DNA from: a virus
Direction: 5' to 3' (one strand)
DNA: 64,000 nt
IMG/VR virus record: IMGVR_UViG_3300008954_002687
Span: 1-64,000 of that record
Below the pieces are notes generated by a model. The model was not told the origin of the DNA, searched no databases, and saw nothing but the letters and a program-made list of their open reading frames with translations. A program made the translations under genes and the position numbers. Below, in pieces: positions 1 through 7,624 of this stretch (positions are counted from its first letter, which is position 1; each line of letters starts with the position of its first letter).

Positions 1-1959
1 ATGGATAAGATAGGGTACACCCTCGGCGGCGCCGGCAAAATAGATGCACCATGGAAAATTAAGAGAAAAATGCTTAAAGTTGCGCTTGATGAAAAAGAAC
101 ATGAAGATTACAACCGAATAAATACTCAAATCGGCTTATATATCCCAAATCCGGGCGTTGCTGGACCCGCTGGTTACGATTTGGAAGAATTAGCCACAAG
201 ATACGGCGAATATTGGAAAAAGAACGCCGGATACATCAAAAAAGAGATAAACAAGCTTGATAATGACAAATATTCCATTATTATCACTCGACACCCCATC
301 GATGTGATGAGAATGAGTGATTTTGAGAAAATTACCTCTTGTCACTCTCCCCCAAGCCGCGGCGGGGGCTCTCAAGAGTATTATAAGTGTGCTGTTGCCG
401 AAGCAATGGGTCATGGAGCTATTGCATACGTTGTGGAGACAGAACACTTGCTTCACGATACAAATACAAGCAATATCGACAGTGCAGAGCAAGAAATTCA
501 AGAAGGCGAACTCTTTCATGATGACGCAAGGAATGCAGTTTCTGGTTATTTAACGCCCGTAAGTCGAACCAGATTGCGCCAAATGCGTTACTATACCGAT
601 CAAGACCTTGCGGGTGGTTCATATTATCCCAAACGCTGGGATGACGGAACAGAGCTAGCAGTACCCGAGAGACGCATCTATGGTGCGGCAATTCCAGGGC
701 TTTATGAACGTGTAGCTGAGTGGGCTCGGGAAAATCAAGAAAAAGCCATTGAAAAAATGCCAATTGACGGAGAAGACGGCGAAGCCATTAATTTAGATCG
801 TTTTTGGATATTTGGTGGTTCGTATGAAGATACCGCCGGCGCCGAGGGAAGAAAAGCGTTACTTTCTCGCCTAATTGGGCGCCCGGAGCTTGATTTTACC
901 GGCAACGTTCACCAAAACCAAGAAACTGAAGATGATTTAGATGCGAACGCTCTCTCTGGGTTCGCAGGACGATGGAGAAATGAAGTCGAAGAGATCATGG
1001 AGGAGTGGAATAACCGTTATGCCAATACGCATGTAGACGCAGAAGTACAGGAAGATTATGAAGGTGGGTTTTACATAAGTGTACGTGCAACGATGCAGTG
1101 GAGTTGGGATTTAGATGAGTTCTCCAAGTTACCCAACTCTTATCCCACCGGAACGTATGTTTTTGATAGTATAAATGATATATGGGGCGATATTTTTGAT
1201 TCAAGTAGTGGATTTATCAACAACTATGACAGAAAAAACGTGAGGATCGGGTGCGCCCTCAATCTAGAACACCCAGAAGTGTATGGAACAGGTGACTATG
1301 TCTATGATCCAGACAACCTTCGAGATCTTTGTGCTGCACTTGATACCAAAATGGATGATAAACGCGATGGTTTCAAGGCGACCATCGAGGAATTTTTAAA
1401 GCGCGAAGGCTGGATGGAAGGTGGAGAATACCTTAAGTTAGCTATGGAAATTGAGGATCGCGATCTCGCATCTTATGAATGGGATCTCGAAACAGACGGC
1501 GAGTATAGTGAGTCATATGAGTCCACCGCAAGATACTCATTTGATTATGACCCCGAAGAGTGGGGAATGGATATCCGTGTATTATTTAAGCTTTTGGATT
1601 CTCGCGATTACAAGATTGCTTTACGCAGAAATTTATTAGAATTACCAAGAAAAGAAGTTGAAACAGAGTATTATCTACAAATGAGCACCCAAACAGTAGA
1701 CTCCGGCGGAGATGCGCGTGTTACCGCTATCTTCTCGATTAATGCGGACGAACCTGATATCATGGCTCAACTTTTTAGAGAGCTTGTAGAGGGTTCTATG
1801 GACGATGAAGACAATCTTACGGTAGTGTTCAATAAGACCTTGGCTACACTCAAAAATAATATGGGTTCGGGAGTGTGGCCGGAAGAAGAGTCCGCAGCTA
1901 CTGCAAACTTGAGTGAGAATCTTGTTAAAACTTGGAAGCAGTTTATAAATTATGGCTAA
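1..1959 (+). CDS. Large acidic phage protein of unknown function, possibly 5'-truncated
   Basis: 652 codons are visible, ending in TAA. An ATG lies exactly at base 1, so the true start may be upstream and the N-terminus may be cut by the window edge; no ribosome binding site can be seen. The protein is strongly acidic and soluble, with no membrane segment. Around residues 95-145 there is a compact stretch with a Thr-Ser-Cys-His turn, a glycine cluster, a Tyr-Tyr-Lys-Cys and then Gly-Ala-Ile-Ala-Tyr-Val-Val, the best candidate for a folded core with possible Cys/His ligands. I do not recognise the family and assign no function. The next gene starts inside its last codons (8-nt overlap), indicating cotranscription. 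Confidence 0.8.
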   Translation: MDKIGYTLGGAGKIDAPWKIKRKMLKVALDEKEHEDYNRINTQIGLYIPNPGVAGPAGYDLEELATRYGEYWKKNAGYIKKEINKLDNDKYSIIITRHPIDVMRMSDFEKITSCHSPPSRGGGSQEYYKCAVAEAMGHGAIAYVVETEHLLHDTNTSNIDSAEQEIQEGELFHDDARNAVSGYLTPVSRTRLRQMRYYTDQDLAGGSYYPKRWDDGTELAVPERRIYGAAIPGLYERVAEWARENQEKAIEKMPIDGEDGEAINLDRFWIFGGSYEDTAGAEGRKALLSRLIGRPELDFTGNVHQNQETEDDLDANALSGFAGRWRNEVEEIMEEWNNRYANTHVDAEVQEDYEGGFYISVRATMQWSWDLDEFSKLPNSYPTGTYVFDSINDIWGDIFDSSSGFINNYDRKNVRIGCALNLEHPEVYGTGDYVYDPDNLRDLCAALDTKMDDKRDGFKATIEEFLKREGWMEGGEYLKLAMEIEDRDLASYEWDLETDGEYSESYESTARYSFDYDPEEWGMDIRVLFKLLDSRDYKIALRRNLLELPRKEVETEYYLQMSTQTVDSGGDARVTAIFSINADEPDIMAQLFRELVEGSMDDEDNLTVVFNKTLATLKNNMGSGVWPEEESAATANLSENLVKTWKQFINYG

Positions 1960-2191
1960 AAAGAAACTTCTTGAAGACTCGGACTGGCTTTTTACGATGT
2001 TAGCTGCCGTTGTTAAGAGAAGCGGCGGAGAATTGCGTATGCCTGACGAAGACCTTCTCAGTGTATCAAAAAAAGACATTATCGGGCTATTTTACGACAA
2101 AGAGGACAACTGCACTGTGTTGAAACTAGTTAATCCGTCAGAGGTGTTTGGGAAGAGTTTGGCTCTGACAGATAACGATTTGGATAACTAA
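1952..2191 (+). CDS. Small hypothetical protein (79 aa)
   Basis: This starts at ATG 1952, overlapping the stop of the upstream gene by 8 nt, and ends one base before the next start, a typical phage operon arrangement. The N-terminus is lysine-rich, followed by an acidic body with a beta-like middle segment (DIIGLFYDKEDNCTVLKLV). No catalytic motif or membrane segment is seen, and the function is unknown. Confidence 0.7.
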   Translation: MAKKKLLEDSDWLFTMLAAVVKRSGGELRMPDEDLLSVSKKDIIGLFYDKEDNCTVLKLVNPSEVFGKSLALTDNDLDN

Positions 2192-2192
2192 T

Positions 2193-2774
2193 ATGGATGA
2201 TACTTTTAGAAGGCTCAATATCCATTTTGATATTGAGGCACTAAGGAAGGCATATGACCGCGCAGTTAACGAAATTGGGTTTAGCGGCGAATTAGTTAAT
2301 TGTATAAGCTTAACTCACAAAGGCGACTCTCCCGGGGACCCGCGCGGTATTTTCTGGACTAAAAATCTAGATTATGAGGAGATTCAGGTCGAAAAATTTG
2401 TGGATGAGGGGGCATATAAAGTTTTCGAGCCTTTGCTGATGGATTCTTACTTCAAGAACGTCTATGATGTGCTATCGCGACACTTTAGGCTTGGAAGAGT
2501 TAGAATTTTGAAACTAAGCCCTAGGACGTGCCTAAGTTACCATCGCGATCCCGAGAACAGGCTTCATATACCAATTATTACCAACCCGGGCGCCCTAATG
2601 GTGGTTAATAATGAATGCTTTCATATGAAGGCGGAGGGTGATGTATATCATATGAAAACCACTCAGTACCACGCCGCAATGAATGGGGGAGATGTAGAGA
2701 GAATTCATTTAGTTGCAACTATCTTAGACGAAAATCCTGATGATGAACTGTACACTATCTATGGTGGAGACTAG
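2193..2774 (+). CDS. Aspartyl/asparaginyl beta-hydroxylase-like oxygenase
   Basis: 193 aa. The segment SYHRDPENRLHIPIITNPGA carries the HxD iron ligands followed by R-x-H-I-P-I, and about 45 residues later YHAAMNGGDVERIHLV supplies the distal His and an Arg suited to holding 2-oxoglutarate. This H-x-D...H...R order on a cupin-like barrel is the Asp/Asn beta-hydroxylase pattern (Fe(II)/2-oxoglutarate dioxygenases). The protein is short, essentially the catalytic core. The substrate is unknown; it could hydroxylate a protein side chain or a small molecule. It lies one base after the upstream small gene. Confidence 0.78.
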   Translation: MDDTFRRLNIHFDIEALRKAYDRAVNEIGFSGELVNCISLTHKGDSPGDPRGIFWTKNLDYEEIQVEKFVDEGAYKVFEPLLMDSYFKNVYDVLSRHFRLGRVRILKLSPRTCLSYHRDPENRLHIPIITNPGALMVVNNECFHMKAEGDVYHMKTTQYHAAMNGGDVERIHLVATILDENPDDELYTIYGGD

Positions 2775-2807
2775 ATACTAATATAACCATGAAGGAGGGC
2801 TTTGTGG

Positions 2808-3368
2808 GTGCTTGGCGCACGAATTATATTAGTAGCTCAGATGTTGTTATATTCTGGAGTAGAACCACGCACTTCTCCTGAATCGCGGGAAGTAATATTG
2901 GTATCCAACAAGAGTGCCGCGGCAGTACGTCCACCTTTAGAGTGGGCTATCCCGCCTAATATTGTAGTCTGCAGCGGATCTGATGTTGAGATGGACACCG
3001 TACGGCGCGCCACAAAATTCTGGGAGAGACTCGGTTACAAATTTGGCGACATCCGCAAAGCCAAGCGCGACGACTACGCATGCGCAACAGGAATGCCTCC
3101 GCTTAATCAAATTTTAATAGATATCCCAAGTCAAGGGTTTCAGTTTGGAAAACATCTAGGAACCACGCGCACGTGGCATTATACGGAGTCCAATCTCGCC
3201 ATCCGCGCCAAAATAGAAATCGTTAGTGGTTGGGGAAATGCCGCGAGAGTTTTGGAGCACGAGATGGGGCATGCTTTTGGATGGAGAGATAACTCAAAGA
3301 CTGGTCACATTATGAACGGTTCGTGGTCACTAAGTGGATTAAACTCTCAAGGCTTGCGTAAACCGTGA
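2808..3368 (+). CDS. Secreted zinc metallopeptidase, HExxHxxGxxD type
   Basis: HEMGHAFGWRD near the C-terminus is an HExxHxxGxxD zinc site with Asp as third ligand, followed at once by a candidate Met-turn (GHIMN). This is metzincin-like and closest in pattern to snapalysin-type small proteases. A hydrophobic N-terminus (ARIILVAQMLLY) suggests a signal peptide or anchor, so it probably acts in the periplasm or outside the cell. A strong AAGGAGG at 2792-2798 decides the start: GTG 2808 sits 9 nt downstream, whereas TTG 2802 in the same frame would be only 3 nt away. The stop overlaps the next start (GTGA). A role in wall or envelope degradation is inferred. Confidence 0.8.
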   Translation: MLGARIILVAQMLLYSGVEPRTSPESREVILVSNKSAAAVRPPLEWAIPPNIVVCSGSDVEMDTVRRATKFWERLGYKFGDIRKAKRDDYACATGMPPLNQILIDIPSQGFQFGKHLGTTRTWHYTESNLAIRAKIEIVSGWGNAARVLEHEMGHAFGWRDNSKTGHIMNGSWSLSGLNSQGLRKP

Positions 3369-3709
3369 GATATGAGTATAGAGCAACTCTTATCCGTGTC
3401 ATTGATGGAGACACAATTGACGCTATGATAGATTTGGGTTTCAACACGTGGATTAAAAAAAGAGTGCGTTTGTGGGGCATTAACGCGCCTGAGAGTCGTA
3501 CAAAAAATTTAGAGGAGAAAGCCCTTGGTCTCGCCGCCAAAGAGCGCTTACAGGGGCTTCTAGAGGGCGTAAATGGCGAATTTATATTGATATCTCACGG
3601 AGTAGGCAAGTATGGAAGGTGCCTTGGCACACTACTTATAGGAGAGTATGGAGAAATTCATATTAATAACTTATTGTTGTTTGAAGGATATGCGGAGGAG
3701 TATGAATGA
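3365..3709 (+). CDS. Staphylococcal-nuclease-like (thermonuclease) protein
   Basis: 114 aa, with an SNase OB-fold signature: VIDGDTIDAMIDLGF (metal-binding Asp residues), RVRLWGINAPESR (the catalytic Arg and Glu pattern) and a later KYGR segment with the second Arg. The size matches a single SNase domain with no signal peptide. It starts at GTG 3365 within a GTGA overlap with the protease gene, so the two are translationally coupled. It likely cleaves DNA or RNA. The location is unclear: the flanking genes encode exported products, but this one shows no leader. Confidence 0.85.
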   Translation: MRYEYRATLIRVIDGDTIDAMIDLGFNTWIKKRVRLWGINAPESRTKNLEEKALGLAAKERLQGLLEGVNGEFILISHGVGKYGRCLGTLLIGEYGEIHINNLLLFEGYAEEYE

Positions 3710-4275
3710 ACAAATTTTTATTTTTAGCGTTGGCGGTTTTGTCTTGTGATCCCACGCCAGTATTAATTACAGAACAAGATACGGCACCAATAGAAGAAGA
3801 CCGAAGCTGGGTCACTTGGGATGAGTGTGGTCACAACATTGATGAAAACCCATGCAACTTTGTTCTTACGGACCAAAATGGCAAAGAAGTGGAACTATAT
3901 GACTTTTATGGTAAAGTTATTGTCGTTGATTTCTCAACGATGTGGTGTGCGGTCTGCGTGAATATCGCGACTGAAGGTGATCAACTTGTAGCCAAGCATG
4001 GCGAAGAAAATGTGGTATGGCTCACAGTGTTAATTGAAAACGAAACCGGGAATCCACCCGATTTAGCTGATCTTCAGCGGTGGGTTGCCACGCATGGCAT
4101 AAAGGTGCCCGTTTTGGGCGCAGATAGGAGCCTTATTGACATGTCTGCTAACACAGGCTATCCTATCGCCGGCTGGCCAACATTGGTAGTGATAGATCGC
4201 AATATGGTTTTAAAACATGGTATTAGCGGCTGGAGCGAACAGGCGATTGATATTTGGGTGAGCGGGTTACTATAA
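3706..4275 (+). CDS. Thioredoxin-fold lipoprotein (TlpA/ResA-like)
   Basis: 189 aa. The N-terminus is a lipoprotein signal peptide ending in LAVLSC with lipidated Cys14, then an acidic linker. The domain that follows has the thioredoxin active site W-C-A-V-C (Cys81, Cys84) after a VVDFS strand, and GWPTLVVID provides the cis-Pro loop, as in TlpA/ResA/AhpC-TSA proteins. It should be a membrane-anchored periplasmic thiol-disulfide oxidoreductase. Cys41 and Cys50 could form an extra disulfide. ATG 3706 overlaps the stop of the nuclease gene (ATGA). A phage-encoded redox lipoprotein is unusual; it might fold or reduce envelope proteins such as the adjacent protease. Confidence 0.85.
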   Translation: MNKFLFLALAVLSCDPTPVLITEQDTAPIEEDRSWVTWDECGHNIDENPCNFVLTDQNGKEVELYDFYGKVIVVDFSTMWCAVCVNIATEGDQLVAKHGEENVVWLTVLIENETGNPPDLADLQRWVATHGIKVPVLGADRSLIDMSANTGYPIAGWPTLVVIDRNMVLKHGISGWSEQAIDIWVSGLL

Positions 4276-4293
4276 TTTATACTACTTATAAAT

Positions 4294-4392
4294 ATGAATT
4301 ATTTGGATCTAGCACTTAGTAAGCTTGAGGGCGACGAGCTATCGGCATACGAAGAAGAAATCGAGCTTTGGATCACTTACGGAGGCGATTAA
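4294..4392 (+). CDS. Possible 32-aa acidic microprotein
   Basis: A short ORF (MNYLDLALSKLEGDELSAYE..., ending YGGD) fits exactly between the lipoprotein gene and the next gene, with its stop one base before ATG 4394. It is helix-prone and acidic. No clear ribosome binding site precedes it, so it may simply be leader sequence carrying the Shine-Dalgarno (GGAGG at 4381-4385) of the next gene. Confidence 0.4.
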   Translation: MNYLDLALSKLEGDELSAYEEEIELWITYGGD

Positions 4393-4393
4393 A

Positions 4394-4642
4394 ATGAAGT
4401 ATTTATTCTTGTTTTTGCTCTCTGGTATTGCTCTCGCTGATGATACCAAGGAAGAAGAGCCGAAAGTCATTTACAAAGAGCGAACTGAAATCGATTTCGA
4501 AGGCGTTGAAGTTGCCGGCGAACTTGTGCGACCCCAAGGAACGCTCATTTTGGATAGGAAAAGAGCACAATTCAACTCCATGATCAAGCTGCGCACCGAC
4601 TTTGATGATGAAATGGACAAATCAGTAGATGAGATAAAATGA
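4394..4642 (+). CDS. Small secreted/periplasmic protein
   Basis: 82 aa from ATG 4394, chosen because GGAGG lies 8 nt upstream and the protein then begins with a clean signal peptide (MKYLFLFLLSGIALA, cleavage expected before DDT). The longer frame to 4325 lacks such features. The mature part is highly charged (KEEEPKVIYKERTEIDFEG) and could be a periplasmic adaptor or virion-associated protein. Its stop overlaps the start of the kinase-like gene (ATGA). The function is unknown. Confidence 0.7.
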   Translation: MKYLFLFLLSGIALADDTKEEEPKVIYKERTEIDFEGVEVAGELVRPQGTLILDRKRAQFNSMIKLRTDFDDEMDKSVDEIK

Positions 4643-5667
4643 AACTCCTATTTGAAAACTGGCGCAAGTTTGTCAAGGAAGAGGCTTCATTCGATCTTAA
4701 GAACGCTGCCACTGCTTTCGATGCTGGGAGCCCAAAAGCTCGTAAAGACGAGTTTATGACGAGGGTCAAAGAGACTGCTAACAAGCTCGGCTTTCACTAT
4801 GTTAAAAAACTTGGCGAAGGTCAAATGGGCGAAGTATTTTTGGTCGAGAACAAAGAAACCGGCGAACGCAATGCGCTGAAGGTTGTAACTGATCGCCTCT
4901 ACGGTGGTCCGGCAACTTCTGAGCAGGAAGCCAGAAACTATCGATTTGCGATGGAAAACAAGGCATCGATGCCTGAAAAATATGCCAAGTATTTGCCCGA
5001 TGTATATGAAGTGGTTAAGGGAGATAAAGACTATTATATCTTTATGGAGGTTCTCCAAGATATCCCAGATAGAGTGAAAACTGACTTATTTCGATTGAAT
5101 GCAAAGGATTTTTCCTTGGATCGATATGAAAAGTATGTTAGAATATTAAAAGACCCCCAAGCTACTTACGACATTATCTTAACTGCCCTCTACGGAGATC
5201 TTATTTTAGCGCAAGGAGATGAGGACGTGAAGGAGAATATTCTGCACAATGTTCCAAATAAAGTTATAAAGAAAATCATGGATGACACAGACACCGACTG
5301 GGGTTGGAAGACTGTTGATGCTCTTGCTGATCTAATTGTTCAAGAATCTATGGAATATCTCCATCAAGGAGATGGGTTCTATGAATCTTTGCCAGTTTCC
5401 TTTAGAGATTCACTTCGACTTTCATTGGACGAAGCTTTTGACAAGCAGATAGTTCCCGTACATCAAGGACACGGCGCCGTTTCACACGCAGGTCGTTCCC
5501 CAGAAAGCATAGAAAAGCTATTCCCCGAGGCGCGGAATCTGATGGCTGCGATGAGATATTTCCATGATGATCAGAAATGGCAACCGAAAGATGTTCACTC
5601 GGGAAATGTGATGGTTCGTCCCGGGACAAAGGACTTCGTGATCACCGATCTCGGACTATTTAGCTAA
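4639..5667 (+). CDS. Protein-kinase-like protein with N-terminal capsid-targeting-like tag
   Basis: 342 aa. Residues 1-16 (MKLLFENWRKFVKEEA) match the tag of the next two genes. From about residue 55 a kinase N-lobe is visible: glycine loop GEGQMGEV (59-66) and the ATP-binding Lys81 in NALKVV. The catalytic loop is DVHSGN (Asp318, Asn323), and the metal-binding motif is DLG (Asp337), only five residues from the C-terminus. A roughly 180-residue segment separates Lys81 and its N-lobe from the catalytic loop, and the normal region after DFG is missing, so this is an atypical kinase fold. It could phosphorylate host proteins or a small molecule. If the tag is cleaved in the prohead, it would be delivered with the DNA. 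Confidence 0.72.
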   Translation: MKLLFENWRKFVKEEASFDLKNAATAFDAGSPKARKDEFMTRVKETANKLGFHYVKKLGEGQMGEVFLVENKETGERNALKVVTDRLYGGPATSEQEARNYRFAMENKASMPEKYAKYLPDVYEVVKGDKDYYIFMEVLQDIPDRVKTDLFRLNAKDFSLDRYEKYVRILKDPQATYDIILTALYGDLILAQGDEDVKENILHNVPNKVIKKIMDDTDTDWGWKTVDALADLIVQESMEYLHQGDGFYESLPVSFRDSLRLSLDEAFDKQIVPVHQGHGAVSHAGRSPESIEKLFPEARNLMAAMRYFHDDQKWQPKDVHSGNVMVRPGTKDFVITDLGLFS

Positions 5668-5668
5668 T

Positions 5669-5700
5669 ATGAAACTCCTACTTGAAAATTGGCGAAAGTT
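5669..5700 (+). repeat. 32-bp direct repeat encoding the N-terminal tag, copy 1
   Basis: Bases 5669-5700 are identical to 6289-6320, and 4639-4670 matches at 29 of 32 positions. Each copy begins exactly at a start codon and encodes MKLL(L/F)ENWRKF. Identity is high while the downstream domains are unrelated, which suggests duplication or recombinational shuffling of a targeting tag onto different cargo domains. Confidence 0.9.
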
Positions 5701-6292
5701 TTTAAACGAGAAAAAGTGGGAAGATTTCGACATTCCCAAGAATCAATGGTCGGATGTTAGCCCAGAAGACATTAAATCGTCTCAAGATCCTCTAAACGTA
5801 GATCTGTCAGACGAGTTGTACGATCTTATTAACACAGCGTACGCGCCTATAGGGGGACATTTTGATTTTAATAACTCCGGAGATTTGCCGGCGGACCATG
5901 ATGATTGGATAGCAATCGATTGGGACGAAGATCCCGAACCTGACGCGTTAAGAATTGGCAAGAACACACCCGCCGGCATAAAGATGACTGGCGCAGGACA
6001 TGACGGACAACGTCAAAGCAAGCGACACTATATTGAAAAAACACTGGAATTGTTATCAAGTCCCGGCTATTACGCCGAAATGTCTAAGCGCATAGCTGAC
6101 ATCATGATTAATGCCGGTGTGCCGTACGTCGGCGACCCCGAGGTGCTCGCGAGGGTGTTGGGTCCCACTAAAGAATTTGAATGGCTAGGAGATCATCCAG
6201 ATGGTTTGTATCCCGAGTATAAGGGGTGGTATCGTCGCTCAGTCGGTGGAAATCCGGGTGAATTGAAAATTATGTTTGGAGATCCTCGATGA
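5669..6292 (+). CDS. Tagged cargo-like protein, possibly acetyltransferase-like
   Basis: 207 aa. The first 15 residues (MKLLLENWRKFLNEK) are the shared tag; the rest is a single acidic domain beginning near residue 45 (LYDLINTAYAPIGGHFDF), with a GIKMTGAGHDG loop near residue 105 and a C-terminal GWYRRSVGG. I associate the layout (helix, IGGH, long charged strand, GHDG loop) with GNAT-like phage proteins, but I see no convincing acetyl-CoA signature, so the function is tentative. It sits one base after the kinase-like gene and overlaps the HAD gene by 4 nt, so the three tagged genes are probably translated together. Confidence 0.65.
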   Translation: MKLLLENWRKFLNEKKWEDFDIPKNQWSDVSPEDIKSSQDPLNVDLSDELYDLINTAYAPIGGHFDFNNSGDLPADHDDWIAIDWDEDPEPDALRIGKNTPAGIKMTGAGHDGQRQSKRHYIEKTLELLSSPGYYAEMSKRIADIMINAGVPYVGDPEVLARVLGPTKEFEWLGDHPDGLYPEYKGWYRRSVGGNPGELKIMFGDPR

Positions 6293-6320
6293 AACTCCTA
6301 CTTGAAAATTGGCGAAAGTT
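6289..6320 (+). repeat. 32-bp direct repeat encoding the N-terminal tag, copy 2
   Basis: This is a perfect copy of 5669-5700 at the start of the HAD gene. It spans codons 1-10 and the first two bases of codon 11. Confidence 0.9.
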
Positions 6321-6975
6321 CATAAATGAAGAGCATGAGCCCATCACAACCCTTCGTATCTTCGACTTCGATGAAACAATAGCCCACACGAGGTCAGAAA
6401 CACGCGTTAAAGCCCCTGATGGTTCCGAAGCGATTCTAGGCAACCAACAGGAATTTGAGGAGTATATGAATGCCGCAGCGGCAAAAGAGGGCATTGAGGC
6501 ATTTGATGCAGTCGACAAATTGATGGAATTGGGATATGAAATTGATTTAAGTGATTTCTCGATTGTGAAGGACCCCGATGAGATTGTGATAGTCACCGAT
6601 GAGCTTCGTGAGTTCTCCGAGAATTCAAAGACGTACATTATGACTGCTCGACGGGGACAATCTCTTGGTCCTATCTTAGATTATCTAGATGAGATCGGAA
6701 TCGACTCGTCAAGAGTGCGACCGATTGCAACACAGGGAGAATCCAAGGGAGACGTCATCGCTCACATGATTTCACAAAAGATTATGAATAGTGGAAAATC
6801 CAACATCAATCGCATTGAATATTACGAAGATTCGCAAAAGAATATTGATGATGTGTTAAACAAGATATGCAATAATGAACAATTAGCCGAGATTAAACCA
6901 GAAGATTTCGTGCTTATCGACAATAAAGTAATTAAAATTGATGACGGCTATAAATTAGAACAGATCAGTTGTTAA
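6289..6975 (+). CDS. HAD-superfamily phosphatase with N-terminal tag
   Basis: 228 aa. After the shared tag (MKLLLENWRKFINEE) comes a haloacid-dehalogenase fold: motif I RIFDFDETIAHT (nucleophile Asp26, general acid Asp28), motif II in YIMTARRG, the motif III Lys in GESKGD, and motif IV in YYEDSQKNID. The DxDET form is typical of phosphatases acting on nucleotides, polynucleotide ends or small phosphoesters. The roughly 65-residue insert after motif I (cap region) would define the substrate. It overlaps the preceding gene by 4 nt. A kinase-like and a phosphatase protein side by side with the same tag suggest co-delivered effectors, which is inference. Confidence 0.85.
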   Translation: MKLLLENWRKFINEEHEPITTLRIFDFDETIAHTRSETRVKAPDGSEAILGNQQEFEEYMNAAAAKEGIEAFDAVDKLMELGYEIDLSDFSIVKDPDEIVIVTDELREFSENSKTYIMTARRGQSLGPILDYLDEIGIDSSRVRPIATQGESKGDVIAHMISQKIMNSGKSNINRIEYYEDSQKNIDDVLNKICNNEQLAEIKPEDFVLIDNKVIKIDDGYKLEQISC

Positions 6976-7008
6976 TTTAAAACTAATTAAAGGCGTAGGA
7001 GGCGCACG

Positions 7009-7335
7009 ATGTCTAACATAAACAATGGATGGGAGACCTATTCAAAATTAGTATTACAACAACTGGAGACACTTGCCGGCGGCATTGAAGGTCTTCGGTC
7101 TGAGCTTCAAGATGTAAAGGGGCAATTGACCGAATTAAAAGCGAGAGAAGATCGCGTGCAAGATCTAAAGGCTTGGAAAGAAAAGGTGGATGAAGTCGCT
7201 TCCCCTACTCAAATGCAAGCTAAGTTTGAAGAGATAGAAGAACTAAAAGAATTTAAAACCAAGGCAGTGACCATATTTATGGTAATCCAAACACTAATGG
7301 GTATCGCGATGGCATGGGGTCTTGATATTTTTTAG
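7009..7335 (+). CDS. Coiled-coil protein with C-terminal membrane anchor
   Basis: 108 aa. Residues 15-65 form a heptad-rich coiled coil (LETLAGGIEGLRSELQDVKG), and residues 84-105 are a single hydrophobic segment (AVTIFMVIQTLMGIAMAWGL). The layout resembles XhlA-type or holin-associated phage proteins. GGAGG lies just upstream of the ATG (6999-7003). A role in lysis or membrane association is possible, but no lysis cassette is seen around it. Confidence 0.75.
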   Translation: MSNINNGWETYSKLVLQQLETLAGGIEGLRSELQDVKGQLTELKAREDRVQDLKAWKEKVDEVASPTQMQAKFEEIEELKEFKTKAVTIFMVIQTLMGIAMAWGLDIF

Positions 7336-7364
7336 TTGACAGGTGCTCATGAAGCGGTTACATT
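7336..7364 (+). promoter_or_regulatory. Putative sigma70-type promoter
   Basis: TTGACA at 7336-7341, a 17-nt spacer and TACATT at 7359-7364 (4 of 6 matches to TATAAT), directly after the stop of the coiled-coil gene. The expected start near 7371 would make the next mRNA leaderless or force translation from a downstream start. It would drive the block of very small genes. Confidence 0.45.
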
Positions 7365-7621
7365 GTCGTATGTATAATTTTAAAGTTGGTGATTTAATAG
7401 CCAAGAAAAACCCTAATCAAGATTTGATACTCAAAGTGGGAGTGATCTTGCGCTCCGAACAGGATGCTTTTATCGTCAAGTGGACCTCATATAACAAAGA
7501 ATTCTTTATGGAAAAAGAAGATGATATGTTCGGAGAGCTTAACAATATGTACCTTTTATCTCTCCAATCTTTCAACCGGCGCGCCGAAGGAGCTTTTTTG
7601 TGTTTGCTAAATCCTAGTTAA
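7349..7621 (+). CDS. Small beta-barrel (SH3/Tudor-like) protein
   Basis: About 83-90 aa. The core FKVGDLIAKK...GVILRSEQDAFIVKWTS looks like a small five-stranded SH3/KOW-type barrel with the GD-[IL] turn. The start is uncertain: ATG 7349 has a weak AGGTG upstream, while ATG 7370 begins right at the domain but would lie at the predicted transcription start. Similar GD-hydrophobic openings occur at 8424, 14386 and 15180. The function is unknown. Confidence 0.6.
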   Translation: MKRLHCRMYNFKVGDLIAKKNPNQDLILKVGVILRSEQDAFIVKWTSYNKEFFMEKEDDMFGELNNMYLLSLQSFNRRAEGAFLCLLNPS

Positions 7622-7624
7622 AAT

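Noticed and set aside
4287-4294. TATAAATA octamer in the gap before the small secreted protein
   Set aside because: It overlaps the possible microprotein start; could still serve 4394, but support is too weak to annotate.
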